Counted from the first letter of the stretch, positions 45,388-56,652 are shown. The stretch: 64,000 bases of DNA from DAHUXT01 sp036273675 (GCA_036273675.1 DASUHD010000088.1:1-64000); one strand, 5' to 3'. Made by a program: numbers and translations. Notes: a model not told the origin generated them from the sequence alone.

Positions 45388-47376
45388 CTACCCGTGGATG
45401 GGCAGGGTGGCGCGAACCGTGGCACCCTGGCCAGGCGCGCTGGTGATGCTAAGGTCGCCGCCCAGCCGCGCAATCCGCTCGCGCATCGAGCGCAGCCCCA
45501 GGTGGCCGGGAAAGCTGCCGTCTGGATCGAACCCCACGCCATCGTCGCCCACGGTCAGGATGACGGCCTCGTCGGTCGTCTCCAGCGTCAGGTCGAGCAG
45601 GGTGGCGCTGGCGTGCTTGACGGCGTTGTGCAGCGCCTCCTGCGCAATGCGATAGAACGCCTGCTTTGCCTCCAGCGAGATCGCCGGCTCGCTGCATACG
45701 TGCGCCTGGACGATCAGGTGATCGCGGTGCTGGGTCGCCTCCGCCAACTTGCGCAGCGCCGAGGTCAGTCCATCGCGCTCCAGCGATTCTGGCCGCAGCT
45801 CCAAAATCAGCGCGCGCATCTCTTCCATCGCGGTATCGGTGAGCGAGAGTACGTAGTCGAGCGGCTCAGATACCTGCGTGGGGTCGCGGTCCAGCAGCGC
45901 GCGCGCGGTGCGGGCGCCCAGCGCGATGCCATAGAGCGCCTGCGAGACGGAATCGTGCAACTCGCGGGCGAGCCGCTGGCGTTCGTCGAGCGCCGCCCGG
46001 TCTTGCGCCTGCTCGTAGAGGCGCGCGTTCTCCAGCGCGATGGCGGCCAGCGCGGCAATGGCGGAGGCGATCTGCGCCGAGCGCTCGGTGTAGAAGCCGG
46101 GCTGGCTGGATTGCAGCGAGATCAGGCCAATCACATTATCCTTCACGACCAGCGGAATCGACATCCACGAGCGCAGATACGGATAGACCGCGCGGATACG
46201 CTGGCCGAAGCGCCCGCGAATTGTCGCCGCCAGCGCGGAATCGCCGTGTACATCGTCGAGGATCACCGCGACGCGCATCTCGGCGATCTGCGCAAAAATG
46301 GCGCGCTGCTCTGGCTCATAGGCCTCGCGCACGACCTGCCTGCGCGGCGTTGGCCCGCGATAATCCAGCACGGTGACCTGACCCCTGTCGAGCGAGAGGA
46401 TAGATGCCCCGGTATAGCCCACCAGCGACTCAAGGTGATCGAGAATCAGCCGCAGCACCGGCGCCAGCTCGAGCGTCGAGGCGACACTGCGCGAGACATC
46501 CAGCAGCGCCGTCAGCGTCTGGGTGCGGCTCTCGATCTGCTGCTCCATCTCGGCGACGTTGTGCTCACGCTCACTGATATCGCGGATAACCGCCAGCGCA
46601 TGCGGCTCGCCCAGATAGGTGAACGCGCTGCCGTGTGTCTCGACCGGAAATGGCGTCCCATCGTGGCGGACATGCAGCGCCGTATAGCGATACGTCCCTC
46701 CAGTGCGGCACTTGTCCAGGAATTCGGCGAAATGCTGGTAGGACGCGGGATGGATGAAATCAGAGCAGTGCTTGCCTACAAAGTCGTCGGCGCTGTAGCC
46801 GTGCATATGCCAGGCGGCGGGATTCGCCGCGACGACGATACCATCCAGGTCGGTGATGATAACCGCGTCGCCGGTAGACTCGAAGATGCCACGATAGCGC
46901 GCCTCCATCTCATAGAGGCGTTGCTCGGCATGTTTGTCGTCGGTCACGTCGGTGTGCCAGCCGGCGATACGGAGCGCCCGTCCGTTGGAGTCGCGGCGGG
47001 CGGCGGCGCGCGCCAACATCCAGCGGTAGCGGCCATTGTGATGGCGCAGGCGATGCTCCACAACCAGCCGTTGCTGAGGGGCCTCAGGGGCCTCGACAAA
47101 CGCCTCTAGCTGCGCCAGCACGCGCGCGCGGTCGGCGGGATGCACCCGCGCGATCCACGTCTGCAACGTCGCGGGCGTATTATCCCGCTCATCGCTGGTG
47201 ATCCCGAGCATCTCGTACCAGCGCGGCGAGTAGTAGACTGTGTCGGTGGCGAGGTCCCAATCCCACAGGCCATCGTTGGCGCCACGGACGGCGAGAAGAA
47301 AGCGCTCCTCATCACTCGTCGTGTGTCGCGAGGTTCCGGTCGTATGCTCGCCTTTGGGTGGTGTCTCATCGGTCAT
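45388..47376 (-). CDS. PAS-PAS-GAF sensor histidine kinase (NarL-type)
   Basis: A 662-residue, apparently soluble two-component kinase. Two PAS domains (about 20-145 and 157-270), a GAF domain (about 290-450), then HisKA_3 with phospho-acceptor H474 in RLARELHDSVSQALYGI and a HATPase_c domain (NAVKHASAT, VGDDGVGFDPDG, GLRSMRERIARLGG). This is the NarX/LiaS-like group that pairs with LuxR-type response regulators. No regulator gene is next to it, so its partner is elsewhere. The signal is unknown; PAS or GAF ligands could be haem, flavin or small molecules. Confidence 0.93.
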   Translation of the reverse strand: MTDETPPKGEHTTGTSRHTTSDEERFLLAVRGANDGLWDWDLATDTVYYSPRWYEMLGITSDERDNTPATLQTWIARVHPADRARVLAQLEAFVEAPEAPQQRLVVEHRLRHHNGRYRWMLARAAARRDSNGRALRIAGWHTDVTDDKHAEQRLYEMEARYRGIFESTGDAVIITDLDGIVVAANPAAWHMHGYSADDFVGKHCSDFIHPASYQHFAEFLDKCRTGGTYRYTALHVRHDGTPFPVETHGSAFTYLGEPHALAVIRDISEREHNVAEMEQQIESRTQTLTALLDVSRSVASTLELAPVLRLILDHLESLVGYTGASILSLDRGQVTVLDYRGPTPRRQVVREAYEPEQRAIFAQIAEMRVAVILDDVHGDSALAATIRGRFGQRIRAVYPYLRSWMSIPLVVKDNVIGLISLQSSQPGFYTERSAQIASAIAALAAIALENARLYEQAQDRAALDERQRLARELHDSVSQALYGIALGARTARALLDRDPTQVSEPLDYVLSLTDTAMEEMRALILELRPESLERDGLTSALRKLAEATQHRDHLIVQAHVCSEPAISLEAKQAFYRIAQEALHNAVKHASATLLDLTLETTDEAVILTVGDDGVGFDPDGSFPGHLGLRSMRERIARLGGDLSITSAPGQGATVRATLPIHG

Positions 47377-47535
47377 GGCAGCAATCTATTCCAACATTTG
47401 GGTTACGTGAGTCATGCGTAATGGTACAAGCCACATGATACCATCCACCGCGCCACCTGCCCGCTGGCACGCGCCCTGCGCGTAGAGAGATGGGCTGGCG
47501 CATGAGCGCTGCCCGCAGACGAAAGGAGCATGTTC

Positions 47536-47766
47536 ATGCCATATAAGACCGATGCTGACCTGCCGGAGAGCGTTCGCGACGCACTGCCCAAGCATGCGCA
47601 AGACATCTATCGTGCGGCGTTTAACAGCGCGTGGGATGAGTACGACGACGCCAGCAAGCGGCGCGGCGGGGAGTCGCGGGAAGAAGCGGCGCACAAGGTC
47701 GCCTGGGCGGCTGTGAAGGACAAATACGAGAAGGACGACACGAGCGGCAAGTGGAAATCGAAATAA
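47536..47766 (+). CDS. ChaB family protein
   Basis: A 76-residue small protein. It begins MPYKTDADLPESVRDALPKHAQDIYRAAFNSAWDEY, close to the ChaB consensus (PYxxxxDLPxxVxxxLPxHAQxIYxxAFNxAxxxY), followed by a Lys/Glu-rich helix. ChaB is a small regulator linked to the ChaA cation antiporter in E. coli, though its action is unclear. ATG at 47536 has AAAGGAG seven bases upstream; 47530 is too close. No chaA is visible. Confidence 0.85.
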   Translation: MPYKTDADLPESVRDALPKHAQDIYRAAFNSAWDEYDDASKRRGGESREEAAHKVAWAAVKDKYEKDDTSGKWKSK

Positions 47767-47928
47767 TAGCGGATCCCCTGCGAAGACACTGCGGAAAACG
47801 TATGCGCAAGAATGAGACACCGGAGACCCTTGCGGGCGATACCCTGGGCTGACGCCTGACCGACGGTGTAACTATGCCCGGTGCCTGGCGTGTCGGGAGC
47901 GCCCGCGAAAACCATCCATTCTTGTGCC

Positions 47929-48585
47929 TTAACTCCTGCCAGGTGGCTGTGCTGGACCCTGGTTTTCCGTGGCCCGCGTCTCGGCGCCAGGATGGGGCTG
48001 TCTTAGCATGGCGCTGAGCGTCATACTCACCCGGTAGGAGATCGCGGCCATCTCCTCGGCGGACCAGGGCATATCATGGTCAAGCCACCACAGGACCGCC
48101 CCCATCGACGCGCTTGAGCTGTAGCTCAGGTACAGATCGACGGCGCTGGTGCGCTGTCTTAAGGCGGCAGGCAGTGAACGCCATATCCGCTTCTTGACGT
48201 ACCGCTGGATCTTCTCCGCAAACACGGGGTCGCCGTTTGGCCCCAGCATCACCCGGTAAAAACGGGCGTTGGCCCGGATGTGTTCAAAAATCGCGACAAG
48301 ACCCGGAGCCGGGGGTCTACCAGAAACGTCGGCGGCCATTGGTACTCCGCCATCGGGCGTCGAGTCGAGCAAGTCATAGACAGTTCGGGCATAGTGGTTC
48401 AACAGGTCGAACTTATCCTCATAATGTCGGTAGAACGTCGCCCGGTTGAGCGCAGCGTGTTTCGTAAGATCGCTGACGGTTACAGCGGCAAAGCCCTTCC
48501 GCACGGTGAGTGCAATGAGCGCTTCGAGTAGCAGCTTATCGGTGCGTTTCACACGCAAGTCTACGTCATCGCCTCCACGAGGCAT
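47929..48585 (-). CDS. TetR family transcriptional regulator
   Basis: A 218-residue regulator. The N-terminal helix-turn-helix is clear: LLEALIALTVRKGFAAVTVSDLTKHAALNRATFYRHYEDKFDLL. The C-terminal ligand domain (about 70-205) matches the TetR_C_7/DhaS-like group. ATG at 48585 is preferred over GTG at 48597 because GGAG is six bases before it. Divergently transcribed from the SRPBCC gene; a 14-base palindrome at 48690-48703 is a candidate operator. Confidence 0.92.
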   Translation of the reverse strand: MPRGGDDVDLRVKRTDKLLLEALIALTVRKGFAAVTVSDLTKHAALNRATFYRHYEDKFDLLNHYARTVYDLLDSTPDGGVPMAADVSGRPPAPGLVAIFEHIRANARFYRVMLGPNGDPVFAEKIQRYVKKRIWRSLPAALRQRTSAVDLYLSYSSSASMGAVLWWLDHDMPWSAEEMAAISYRVSMTLSAMLRQPHPGAETRATENQGPAQPPGRS

Positions 48586-48689
48586 CACTTTCTCCACTTC
48601 TGTCGCCTATGCGACGAATCCGCGCCGGATGATGCTTGTCCACCCATCAGTTGAACCTGTATTCTCACCGAGGTTCACACAGGTGGTAG

Positions 48690-48703
48690 CGAACATCTGT
48701 TCG
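48690..48703. promoter_or_regulatory. Candidate TetR-family operator
   Basis: CGAACA-TC-TGTTCG is a perfect 6+6 inverted repeat in the divergent spacer between the TetR gene and the SRPBCC gene, about 38 bases before the SRPBCC start. A second, weaker repeat GTCGC-N4-GCGAC is at 48602-48615. Repression of both genes is inferred from position. Confidence 0.45.
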
Positions 48704-48740
48704 AGACCAAAAGTCAGGATAGGATAGGAGACAGGCAAAT

Positions 48741-49199
48741 ATGACGACGCAGAACTATCATCAGAGCATCACCGCTGACATTCCGCCAAGTGAAGCGTTT
48801 GATAAGATTGGTCGTGTTCCAGAATGGTGGGGTACAGATTTCGAGGGCCAGACACGACAAGTCGGTGATGTGTTCACGGTGCGCTTCGAGGGCGGGGTTG
48901 TGTTTACCATGGAGATCGTAGAAGCTATACCCGACAAAAAGGTCGTATGGCGGGCTATCGAAAGCATCCAGCCGTCGCTCAAAGACGTAAACGAGTGGAC
49001 TGGTACTCAAATTGTCTGGGAGATTTCATCTCAAGGCAAAGCGACCCAGATCGACATGACACACGTGGGACTGGTCCCTGACATGGAGTGCTACGATATG
49101 TGCAAGGAAGGTTGGGACTTCTTGATGCTGACGAGCCTGCTGAACCTGATAACCGAAAACAAAGGCAATCCGGTTGGTCCAGACGCCGTAAATCCATAA
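48741..49199 (+). CDS. SRPBCC family protein
   Basis: A 152-residue START/AHSA1-like helix-grip protein: NYHQSITADIPPSEAFDKI, FEGGVVFTMEIVEAIPDKKVVWRAIE, then WEISSQGKATQIDMTHVGLVPDMECYDMCKEGWDFL. These bind hydrophobic ligands; many are target genes of nearby TetR or ArsR regulators. GC content is lower than the surroundings, hinting at transfer with the regulator. Confidence 0.85.
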   Translation: MTTQNYHQSITADIPPSEAFDKIGRVPEWWGTDFEGQTRQVGDVFTVRFEGGVVFTMEIVEAIPDKKVVWRAIESIQPSLKDVNEWTGTQIVWEISSQGKATQIDMTHVGLVPDMECYDMCKEGWDFLMLTSLLNLITENKGNPVGPDAVNP

Positions 49200-49295
49200 G
49201 CCGATACGGTATCACGACTACCGTGTCACGACGTATGCGTCGGGTGAAGGTGGGTCGAACCTTCCTCGACGCGGCGCCGTTTAGACGTGGGAAGT

Positions 49296-50918
49296 CTAAT
49301 AGCCTGCCGCCTGTCCATCGGCGCGCGGCTCGCTGCCCGCGATATAGCCGCCGGTCTCGTCGGAGAGGCGCCAGATGATTTGGCCGCGCCCCGCCCAGCT
49401 GACATCCTCGTCTATCTCCACCGCATGGCCACGCGTCGCCAACTCGCTGGCGAGTGATGCCGCGCCCGGCTCTAACTTGATGGAGCGCTCCTGTCCCCAC
49501 CACCAGCGCAGCGCGCCAAGGCTGCTCTGCGGGTCCATCCCATAGTCGAGCGTATTGACCATCATCTGCACATGGCCCTGCGGCTGCATATGCCCGCCCA
49601 TCACGCCGAACGGCCCAATCGCCCGCCCGCGATGCGTCAGGAAGCCGGGGATGAGCGTGTGGAACGGGCGCTTGCCCGGCGCGAGGCGGTTGGCGTGACC
49701 CTCGGCGAGCGAGAAGCCGTGGCCGCGATTCTGGAGCGGAAAGCCCGTCCCCGGCACGACGATATGCGCGCCGAACGAGTGGAAGGTGGACTGGATGAAG
49801 CTCACCATCATCCCGCCGGCGTCGGCGGCGCAGAGATAGGTGGTATCACTCCCCAGCGGATCGCCCACCTCGGCCAGCAGCGCCTGCTCGCCGATCAGCG
49901 CGCGGCGTTTCGCGGCGTATGCCTTGGAGAGCAGCTCCTCGACGGGAACATGCTCATGTTGCGGGTCGGCGACGAAGCGGTGTACATCGGCAAAGGCCAG
50001 TTTCATCGCCTCAAGTTGCACGTGAAAGCTTTCGACGGAGTCGCGGGGAAATTGGCTCAGTTCATAGCCCTCGAGGATGTTGAGCGCCAAGAGCGCGGCC
50101 AGTCCCTGGGTGCTTGGCGGCATCTCCCAGACGTCGTAGCCACGGTAGCTCGTCGTGATCGGCTCGACCCAGTCGCTGGTGTGTCGCGCCAGGTCGTCCG
50201 CAGCCAGAAAGCCGCCCGTGCGCGCGGCGAAGTCCACGATGCGCTCGGCAATCTCGCCGCGATAGAAGGCGTCAGCATTTGTCTCGGCGATCAGCCGCAG
50301 CGTCCGCGCGATCTCCGGGTTGCGCCAGATCTCGCCGATGTGCGGCGCGCGTCCCTTCGGCGCGAAGACGGCGGGCAATCCGGCGAACTCGTCGCCGCTC
50401 AGGCTCGCGTGTATCTGTTCCAGCGAGCGTCGCCAGCCCCGCTGCGAGATGGGCGGGACGGGATAACCGTGTTCGGCGTACTCGATGGCGGCGGTGAAGA
50501 GCGTAGCGAAGGGCAGCCTGCCGAAGCGCTGATGGAGATCGCGCCAGGCGGCGGGCGCTCCCGGCACCGTGATGGCCGCCCAGTGATGGAGCGGCATCGC
50601 GTCGTGGCCCCGGCGTCGCAGCGTCTCCGCGGTCAGCGCGGCGGGCGCGCGGCCAGTCCCGTTTAGGCCGTGCAGCCACTTGCCATCCCAGACGAGCGCC
50701 AGGGTGTCACCGCCGATGCTGTTGGAGGCCGGTTCGACGACGGTTAGCGCGATGCCTGCCGCCAGCGCCGCGTCCACGGCATTGCCGCCCTGCCGGAGAA
50801 TCGCCAGACCGGCCTGCGAGGCCAGCGGCTGGCTAGTGGCGACCACGCCATGTGGCGCGAAGACAGGCTGCCGTCTGCCAGGATGAGCGAGCGCGTCAAG
50901 GTCGAGCGTGAGTGTCAA
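49296..50918 (-). CDS. Gamma-glutamyltransferase-like Ntn hydrolase
   Basis: A 540-residue enzyme of the gamma-glutamyltranspeptidase/YwrD family that hydrolyses or transfers gamma-glutamyl groups. The Ntn-type autocleavage site is GSDTTYLC, so the nucleophile is Thr after cleavage; NSIGGDTLALVW and MVSFIQSTFHSFGAHIVVPGTGFPLQN are conserved. There is no signal peptide, unlike secreted GGT. The start is TTG at 50918 with a weak GGGCGG upstream. It could act on glutathione or related amides in the cytoplasm; acylases are an alternative. Confidence 0.88.
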   Translation of the reverse strand: MTLTLDLDALAHPGRRQPVFAPHGVVATSQPLASQAGLAILRQGGNAVDAALAAGIALTVVEPASNSIGGDTLALVWDGKWLHGLNGTGRAPAALTAETLRRRGHDAMPLHHWAAITVPGAPAAWRDLHQRFGRLPFATLFTAAIEYAEHGYPVPPISQRGWRRSLEQIHASLSGDEFAGLPAVFAPKGRAPHIGEIWRNPEIARTLRLIAETNADAFYRGEIAERIVDFAARTGGFLAADDLARHTSDWVEPITTSYRGYDVWEMPPSTQGLAALLALNILEGYELSQFPRDSVESFHVQLEAMKLAFADVHRFVADPQHEHVPVEELLSKAYAAKRRALIGEQALLAEVGDPLGSDTTYLCAADAGGMMVSFIQSTFHSFGAHIVVPGTGFPLQNRGHGFSLAEGHANRLAPGKRPFHTLIPGFLTHRGRAIGPFGVMGGHMQPQGHVQMMVNTLDYGMDPQSSLGALRWWWGQERSIKLEPGAASLASELATRGHAVEIDEDVSWAGRGQIIWRLSDETGGYIAGSEPRADGQAAGY

Positions 50919-50965
50919 TGATAGCCGCCCTTCCTACAATGGTTTGGTCAGCGAACATGGATGCG

Positions 50966-51025
50966 GGCGGTTAAACCCGCGCCTGAGCGGCCTCGCTGCG
51001 CTCCGCCACGAAACTCGCCCTCTGG
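50966..51025 (+). repeat. Dispersed palindromic repeat, copy 2
   Basis: Starts GGCGGTTAAACCCGCGCC and continues with CGCTGCGCTCCGCCACGAAAC, aligned with the copy at 51098-51173 on the other strand and with 19026-19100. Its 3' half diverges after the GAAAC block. Confidence 0.6.
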
Positions 51026-51097
51026 GCCGCTGCCGCTCCGCGCGGCTGCCCGTCGCGGGTTTTACCTCCGTGCGCCAGCGGGTATTTCGTTGGGGCA

Positions 51098-51173
51098 GCG
51101 TCTGGGCAGTCCGCGCAGGCAGACTTTGTGGCCGCAGCGCAGCGCAGGCCATTGAGGCGCGGTTTTAACCGCC
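51098..51173 (-). repeat. Dispersed palindromic repeat, copy 3 (inverted)
   Basis: Read on the minus strand it begins GGCGGTTAAAACCGCGCC, then CTGCGGCCACAAAG and GCCTGCGCGGACTGCCCAGACGC, block for block like 19026-19100. With copy 2 it forms an inverted pair downstream of dnaJ and upstream of the gamma-glutamyltransferase gene. Confidence 0.7.
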
Positions 51174-51204
51174 AGCCGTCTTCTCGCCCTTCCCAGCCGG
51201 GGCG

Positions 51205-52356
51205 CTACTCGAACTGGAGCGCGTCCTTGATCTTATCGGAGACGCGCTCGAAGAGATTGTGCGCGCCCTTCTCATTCTGCTGACGCTCGATCTCGGCGAA
51301 CTCTTTCAGCAACTCTTTCTGCCGCGAGGTGAGGTTCTGCGGAATGACCACCTTGACCGTCACCAGTTCGTCGCCGCGCGAGTTGCTATGCACCAGCGGC
51401 ACGCCCTTGCCCTTCAGGCGGAACGTGCGCCCGCTCTGGGTGCCAGCGGGTATCTTCAGCGTTTCTTTGCCGTCGAGGGTGGGCGCCTCAACCTCCGCTC
51501 CCATCGCCGCATCGGCGAAGCTCACCGGCAACTCGAAGAGGATGTCGCTGGCCTGGCGCTTGAAGAACTCATGCGGCTTGACATTGAGCGTGATGAGCAG
51601 GTTGCCCGGCGTGCCGCCACGCGCTGGCGCCTCGCCCTCGCCCGTCACCCTGACCGTGATGCCGTCATCTACTCCAGCGGGAATGTTGACCGGCACGCGG
51701 CGCACGTTACGCACGCGCCCCTGGCCGTGGCAGCGCTCGCAGGGTGTGGTGATGATGCGTCCCTCGCCACGGCAGCGGTCGCAGACCATCACGTTGACGA
51801 ACTGGCCAAAGATCGACTGCTGCACGCGACGAATCTCGCCAGTCCCCTGGCAGTTCGGGCAGCGCGTGGTATTCGTGCCGGGCTGCGCGCCATTGCCACG
51901 GCAGTTGGAGCAGGTCTCCCAGCGCGGGATATCAATCTCTTTCTGGCAGCCGTGGACGGCGTCCTCGAAAGAGATCGTCAACTCATATTTCAGGTCAGCG
52001 CCACGCTGCGGCGCGCCACGTCGTGTACCCGCGGAGGCATTGGCAAAGAGTTGCTCGAACAGGTCATTGAAGCTGCCAAAGCCGAAGCCCTCGAAGGGGT
52101 TCCCGCCCGCGCCAGCCCCAGCGCCCGCGCCGGAGACACCCGCATGGCCGAAGCGGTCATACGCCTGGCGCTTCTGCGCGTCGCCCAGCACCTCGTACGC
52201 CTCATTGATCTCTTTGAAGCGCTCCTCAGCGCCCTTTTCCTTATTGACATCGGGATGATATTTTCGCGCCAGCCCGCGAAATGCCTTCTTGATCTCGTCT
52301 TCGGAGGCATTTCTGTTGACGCCCAGTAGCTCGTAATAATCGCGTTTGGCAGCCAT
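51205..52356 (-). CDS. dnaJ: Chaperone protein DnaJ
   Basis: Hsp40 co-chaperone that stimulates DnaK ATPase and binds unfolded protein. The 383-residue product has the J domain with HPD (ARKYHPDVN), a Gly/Ala/Phe-rich linker, four CxxCxGxG-type zinc modules (CSNCRGNG, CPNCQGTG, CDRCRGEG, CERCHGQG) and the C-terminal peptide-binding domains. ATG at 52356. It is about 270 bases after dnaK; TATAGT on the minus strand at 52422-52427 may be a -10 box for a separate promoter, and a GC hairpin lies at 52389-52406. Confidence 0.97.
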   Translation of the reverse strand: MAAKRDYYELLGVNRNASEDEIKKAFRGLARKYHPDVNKEKGAEERFKEINEAYEVLGDAQKRQAYDRFGHAGVSGAGAGAGAGGNPFEGFGFGSFNDLFEQLFANASAGTRRGAPQRGADLKYELTISFEDAVHGCQKEIDIPRWETCSNCRGNGAQPGTNTTRCPNCQGTGEIRRVQQSIFGQFVNVMVCDRCRGEGRIITTPCERCHGQGRVRNVRRVPVNIPAGVDDGITVRVTGEGEAPARGGTPGNLLITLNVKPHEFFKRQASDILFELPVSFADAAMGAEVEAPTLDGKETLKIPAGTQSGRTFRLKGKGVPLVHSNSRGDELVTVKVVIPQNLTSRQKELLKEFAEIERQQNEKGAHNLFERVSDKIKDALQFE

Positions 52357-52626
52357 CGGCTTCCTCTTCACCGTATGCGACGCAGGGCGCGCCGCCTGGT
52401 CGGCGCCCGCAAAGTAACCCTACTATAACACAGCATATCGCACTGTATGATACTCAATCGGCCAGAAAGTCCCCGGTCTCTCGTCCAGAAAACTCATCAT
52501 AATGACGTACTGGCGCACATACACAGGACAAACCGTCACGTGCGCCAGAATAGACGAAGTCACCGGCCACGCCGCGGCCAGACATGGATAGCATGCCTGC
52601 CCCCAAGCGCGACCGGCGCGAACCGA

Positions 52627-54534
<1,908 letters not shown>

Positions 54535-54644
54535 GATTGGTACTCCTTAACATGAACATTCGAAACGGTTCGCGATTCGGTCTTTGAACTCTGCACATGG
54601 ATGTCTACGTTGGGCATTACGTCTGTGTCGCAACGAGTTGTCGA

Positions 54645-55403
54645 TCACGGCGCGGGCCCGGAAGGCTGGGTCTCCTCAGGCGCTTCGGGCGTGGCGGGCG
54701 CGCTCGATTCGCCCTCTGCCTTCTCTGTCTTCGCCTGTTCCGACGCCGTAGCGGTCTCGGGCGCTGTTGGCGTCCGCGCCACCTGCACCAGCGCTGGCCG
54801 TATCAGCAGGCTGGATGTCTGGTAGCCCTTCTGTAGCACGACGGCGATGTGTCCATCGGGTTGCTGGTCGGTCTCGACCTCGCCCACCGCCTGATGGCGC
54901 GTTGGATCGAGCGCCTGCCCCGGCTCGGCGGCTACCTCGGTAATCCCCTGCTCCACCAGCGCGCGCCGCAACTGATAGTCCACCAGCGCCACCCCTTCGA
55001 TCCAGGTATAGCCGCGGAGCGAGTCGGGCAGCGTGGCGAAGGCGCGCTCGAAGCTATCCAGCGCATGCAGCACGGGCGCGAGCGCCTGCGCGGCAAACAG
55101 TTGATCGCGCTGCTCCTGTTCCTGCTGGGCGCGCCGCTTGAAGTTGGTGAAGTCGGCCACGGCGCGCTGCCACTTCTGCATGTAGTCGGTGGCGGCGTCG
55201 CGCTCGGTAGCCAACTGGCGCTCCAGCTCGGCGATGCGGGCGCTGGCGTCATCCGCGCTCCCCGCTGGGGTTGAGCTGCCGTCTGCTGTGTTGGGTTGCG
55301 CCGTCACATCGGCCTGTGTGACGGGTTGTGCGTCGGCCTGGATGTCTTCGGACGGTTCAGTCTGGATATCGGCCTTGGCAGTGGTGTGCTCGTCCTGGCT
55401 CAT
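54645..55403 (-). CDS. grpE: Nucleotide exchange factor GrpE
   Basis: Exchange factor and thermosensor of DnaK. A Gln/Thr/Ala-rich, probably disordered start (about 1-55) leads to the coiled coil (RIAELERQLATERDAATDYMQKWQRAVADFTNFKRRAQQEQEQ) and the beta-wing with LDPTRHQAVGEVETDQQPDGHIAVVLQKGY. The 252-residue length is above the usual 190-200 because of both tails. The start overlaps the hrcA stop by four bases (ATGA), so translation is coupled. Confidence 0.96.
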   Translation of the reverse strand: MSQDEHTTAKADIQTEPSEDIQADAQPVTQADVTAQPNTADGSSTPAGSADDASARIAELERQLATERDAATDYMQKWQRAVADFTNFKRRAQQEQEQRDQLFAAQALAPVLHALDSFERAFATLPDSLRGYTWIEGVALVDYQLRRALVEQGITEVAAEPGQALDPTRHQAVGEVETDQQPDGHIAVVLQKGYQTSSLLIRPALVQVARTPTAPETATASEQAKTEKAEGESSAPATPEAPEETQPSGPAP

Positions 55404-56548
55404 GATCCCTCACCCTGGAAAACATCTGAATAGGGCATCGTCGGATTGTCCGGTTCATCTTCGCCCGCAGGCTCCGACACATCCTGTGGGTTATACGTTT
55501 CGGCGAGCAGGTCGTTGAGCAGTTGCGTCAGGTAACGCACTACCGCGACCGCCCGGCCATACTGCATGCGCGTCGGCCCGACGATGCCGAGCAGCCCACC
55601 CATGCCGCCCCGCTCGCCGTAGCGCGCGACAACGACGCTCATATCTTTGAGCGCATCGGCCTCGTTCTCGCCGCCGATGATGATCTGCACGCCATCGCCC
55701 TGCATCACCTGGGGCGCGAGCGCGGGCATCAGCCGGTTCTGTTCCAGCGCCTCGACCACTTTGCGCACCTGATCGGCGTCGGCATGGCTGAACTCTTCGC
55801 GCTGGAGCAGCTGGCCGATGCCCTCGTGATAGAAGGCGTCGGGCGTCAGGAGGTCCAGCTGGGCGAGCATCCGCGCCAGCGAAGCCATCACCAGCGCCTC
55901 GTCCGGGGGCAGGTCGCCGCCCTCGGTGAAGGCGAGGGTATCCATGGTGCGGGCGTCGGCGCCGCGAAAGCGGTCGTTGAGACGGCTGGCGAGTCGGCTC
56001 AGGTCCTCCTGGCTGGCGGGATTATCGAGGATGATGCGCTCCTGGCGCACGGTGCCATCCTCGAGCACCAGCACAATCAGAGCGACGCTCTCGTAGAGGG
56101 CGAGCAGCTCGAAGTGTTTCAGCCGGGCCTCGGCGTCGCGCGGCGGCGTGATGACGGCGGCGGCCTGGAGCACCTGCGCCAGAATCGAGGCGGTGAGTCG
56201 CACCCACTCGTCCAGCCGGTGCTGCACCTGATAGAACTGGTGACGGATGAGCCGCTGCTCGTCGAGCGCCAGTTGCGACTCGCCCATCAGCCGCTCGACG
56301 AAGTAGCGGTAGCCCAGGTCGGTCGGGATGCGCCCGGCGGAGATATGCGGCTGCGAGATCAGGCCATCCTCTTCGAGGGCCGCCAGTTCGTTGCGGATCG
56401 TCGCGGAGGCGTAGCCTGGGCCGAAGACGGCGGCGAGCTGGTCGGAGATGAACTTGGAGGGCACCGGCTCGCCGGTCCGCACGTACTGCTCGACCAGGGC
56501 GCGGAGAACGACCTCCTTGCGCGCGCTCAGTCTGCCCTCACGAGTCAT
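55400..56548 (-). CDS. hrcA: Heat-inducible transcriptional repressor HrcA
   Basis: Winged-helix repressor that binds CIRCE when kept folded by GroE. The 382-residue product has the HrcA start LSARKEVVLRALVEQYVRTGEPVPSKFISDQL, LGYRYFVERLMGE, and the GAF-like core ending in GIVGPTRMQYGRAVAVVRYL. First gene of hrcA-grpE-dnaK-dnaJ, and the operator lies just upstream at 56618-56644, so it represses itself and the block. Confidence 0.96.
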   Translation of the reverse strand: MTREGRLSARKEVVLRALVEQYVRTGEPVPSKFISDQLAAVFGPGYASATIRNELAALEEDGLISQPHISAGRIPTDLGYRYFVERLMGESQLALDEQRLIRHQFYQVQHRLDEWVRLTASILAQVLQAAAVITPPRDAEARLKHFELLALYESVALIVLVLEDGTVRQERIILDNPASQEDLSRLASRLNDRFRGADARTMDTLAFTEGGDLPPDEALVMASLARMLAQLDLLTPDAFYHEGIGQLLQREEFSHADADQVRKVVEALEQNRLMPALAPQVMQGDGVQIIIGGENEADALKDMSVVVARYGERGGMGGLLGIVGPTRMQYGRAVAVVRYLTQLLNDLLAETYNPQDVSEPAGEDEPDNPTMPYSDVFQGEGS

Positions 56549-56617
56549 GATACCCGTACTCCTGTGTTCGCCTGATATTCGTCGCCTGCCCGCCTGAGCA
56601 CTCGCTCAAAGCGACCG

Positions 56618-56644
56618 TTAGCACTCGCTGTTATCGAGTGCTAA
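56618..56644. promoter_or_regulatory. CIRCE operator
   Basis: TTAGCACTC-N9-GAGTGCTAA, a perfect match to the HrcA-binding consensus, 70 bases before hrcA. It explains heat control of the whole block. Confidence 0.95.
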
Positions 56645-56652
56645 CACAGGAA

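Noticed and set aside
45379..47109. A 576-codon open frame antisense to the histidine kinase
   Set aside because: Arg/Gln-rich shadow of a GC-rich gene; the kinase frame holds PAS, GAF, HisKA_3 and HATPase motifs.
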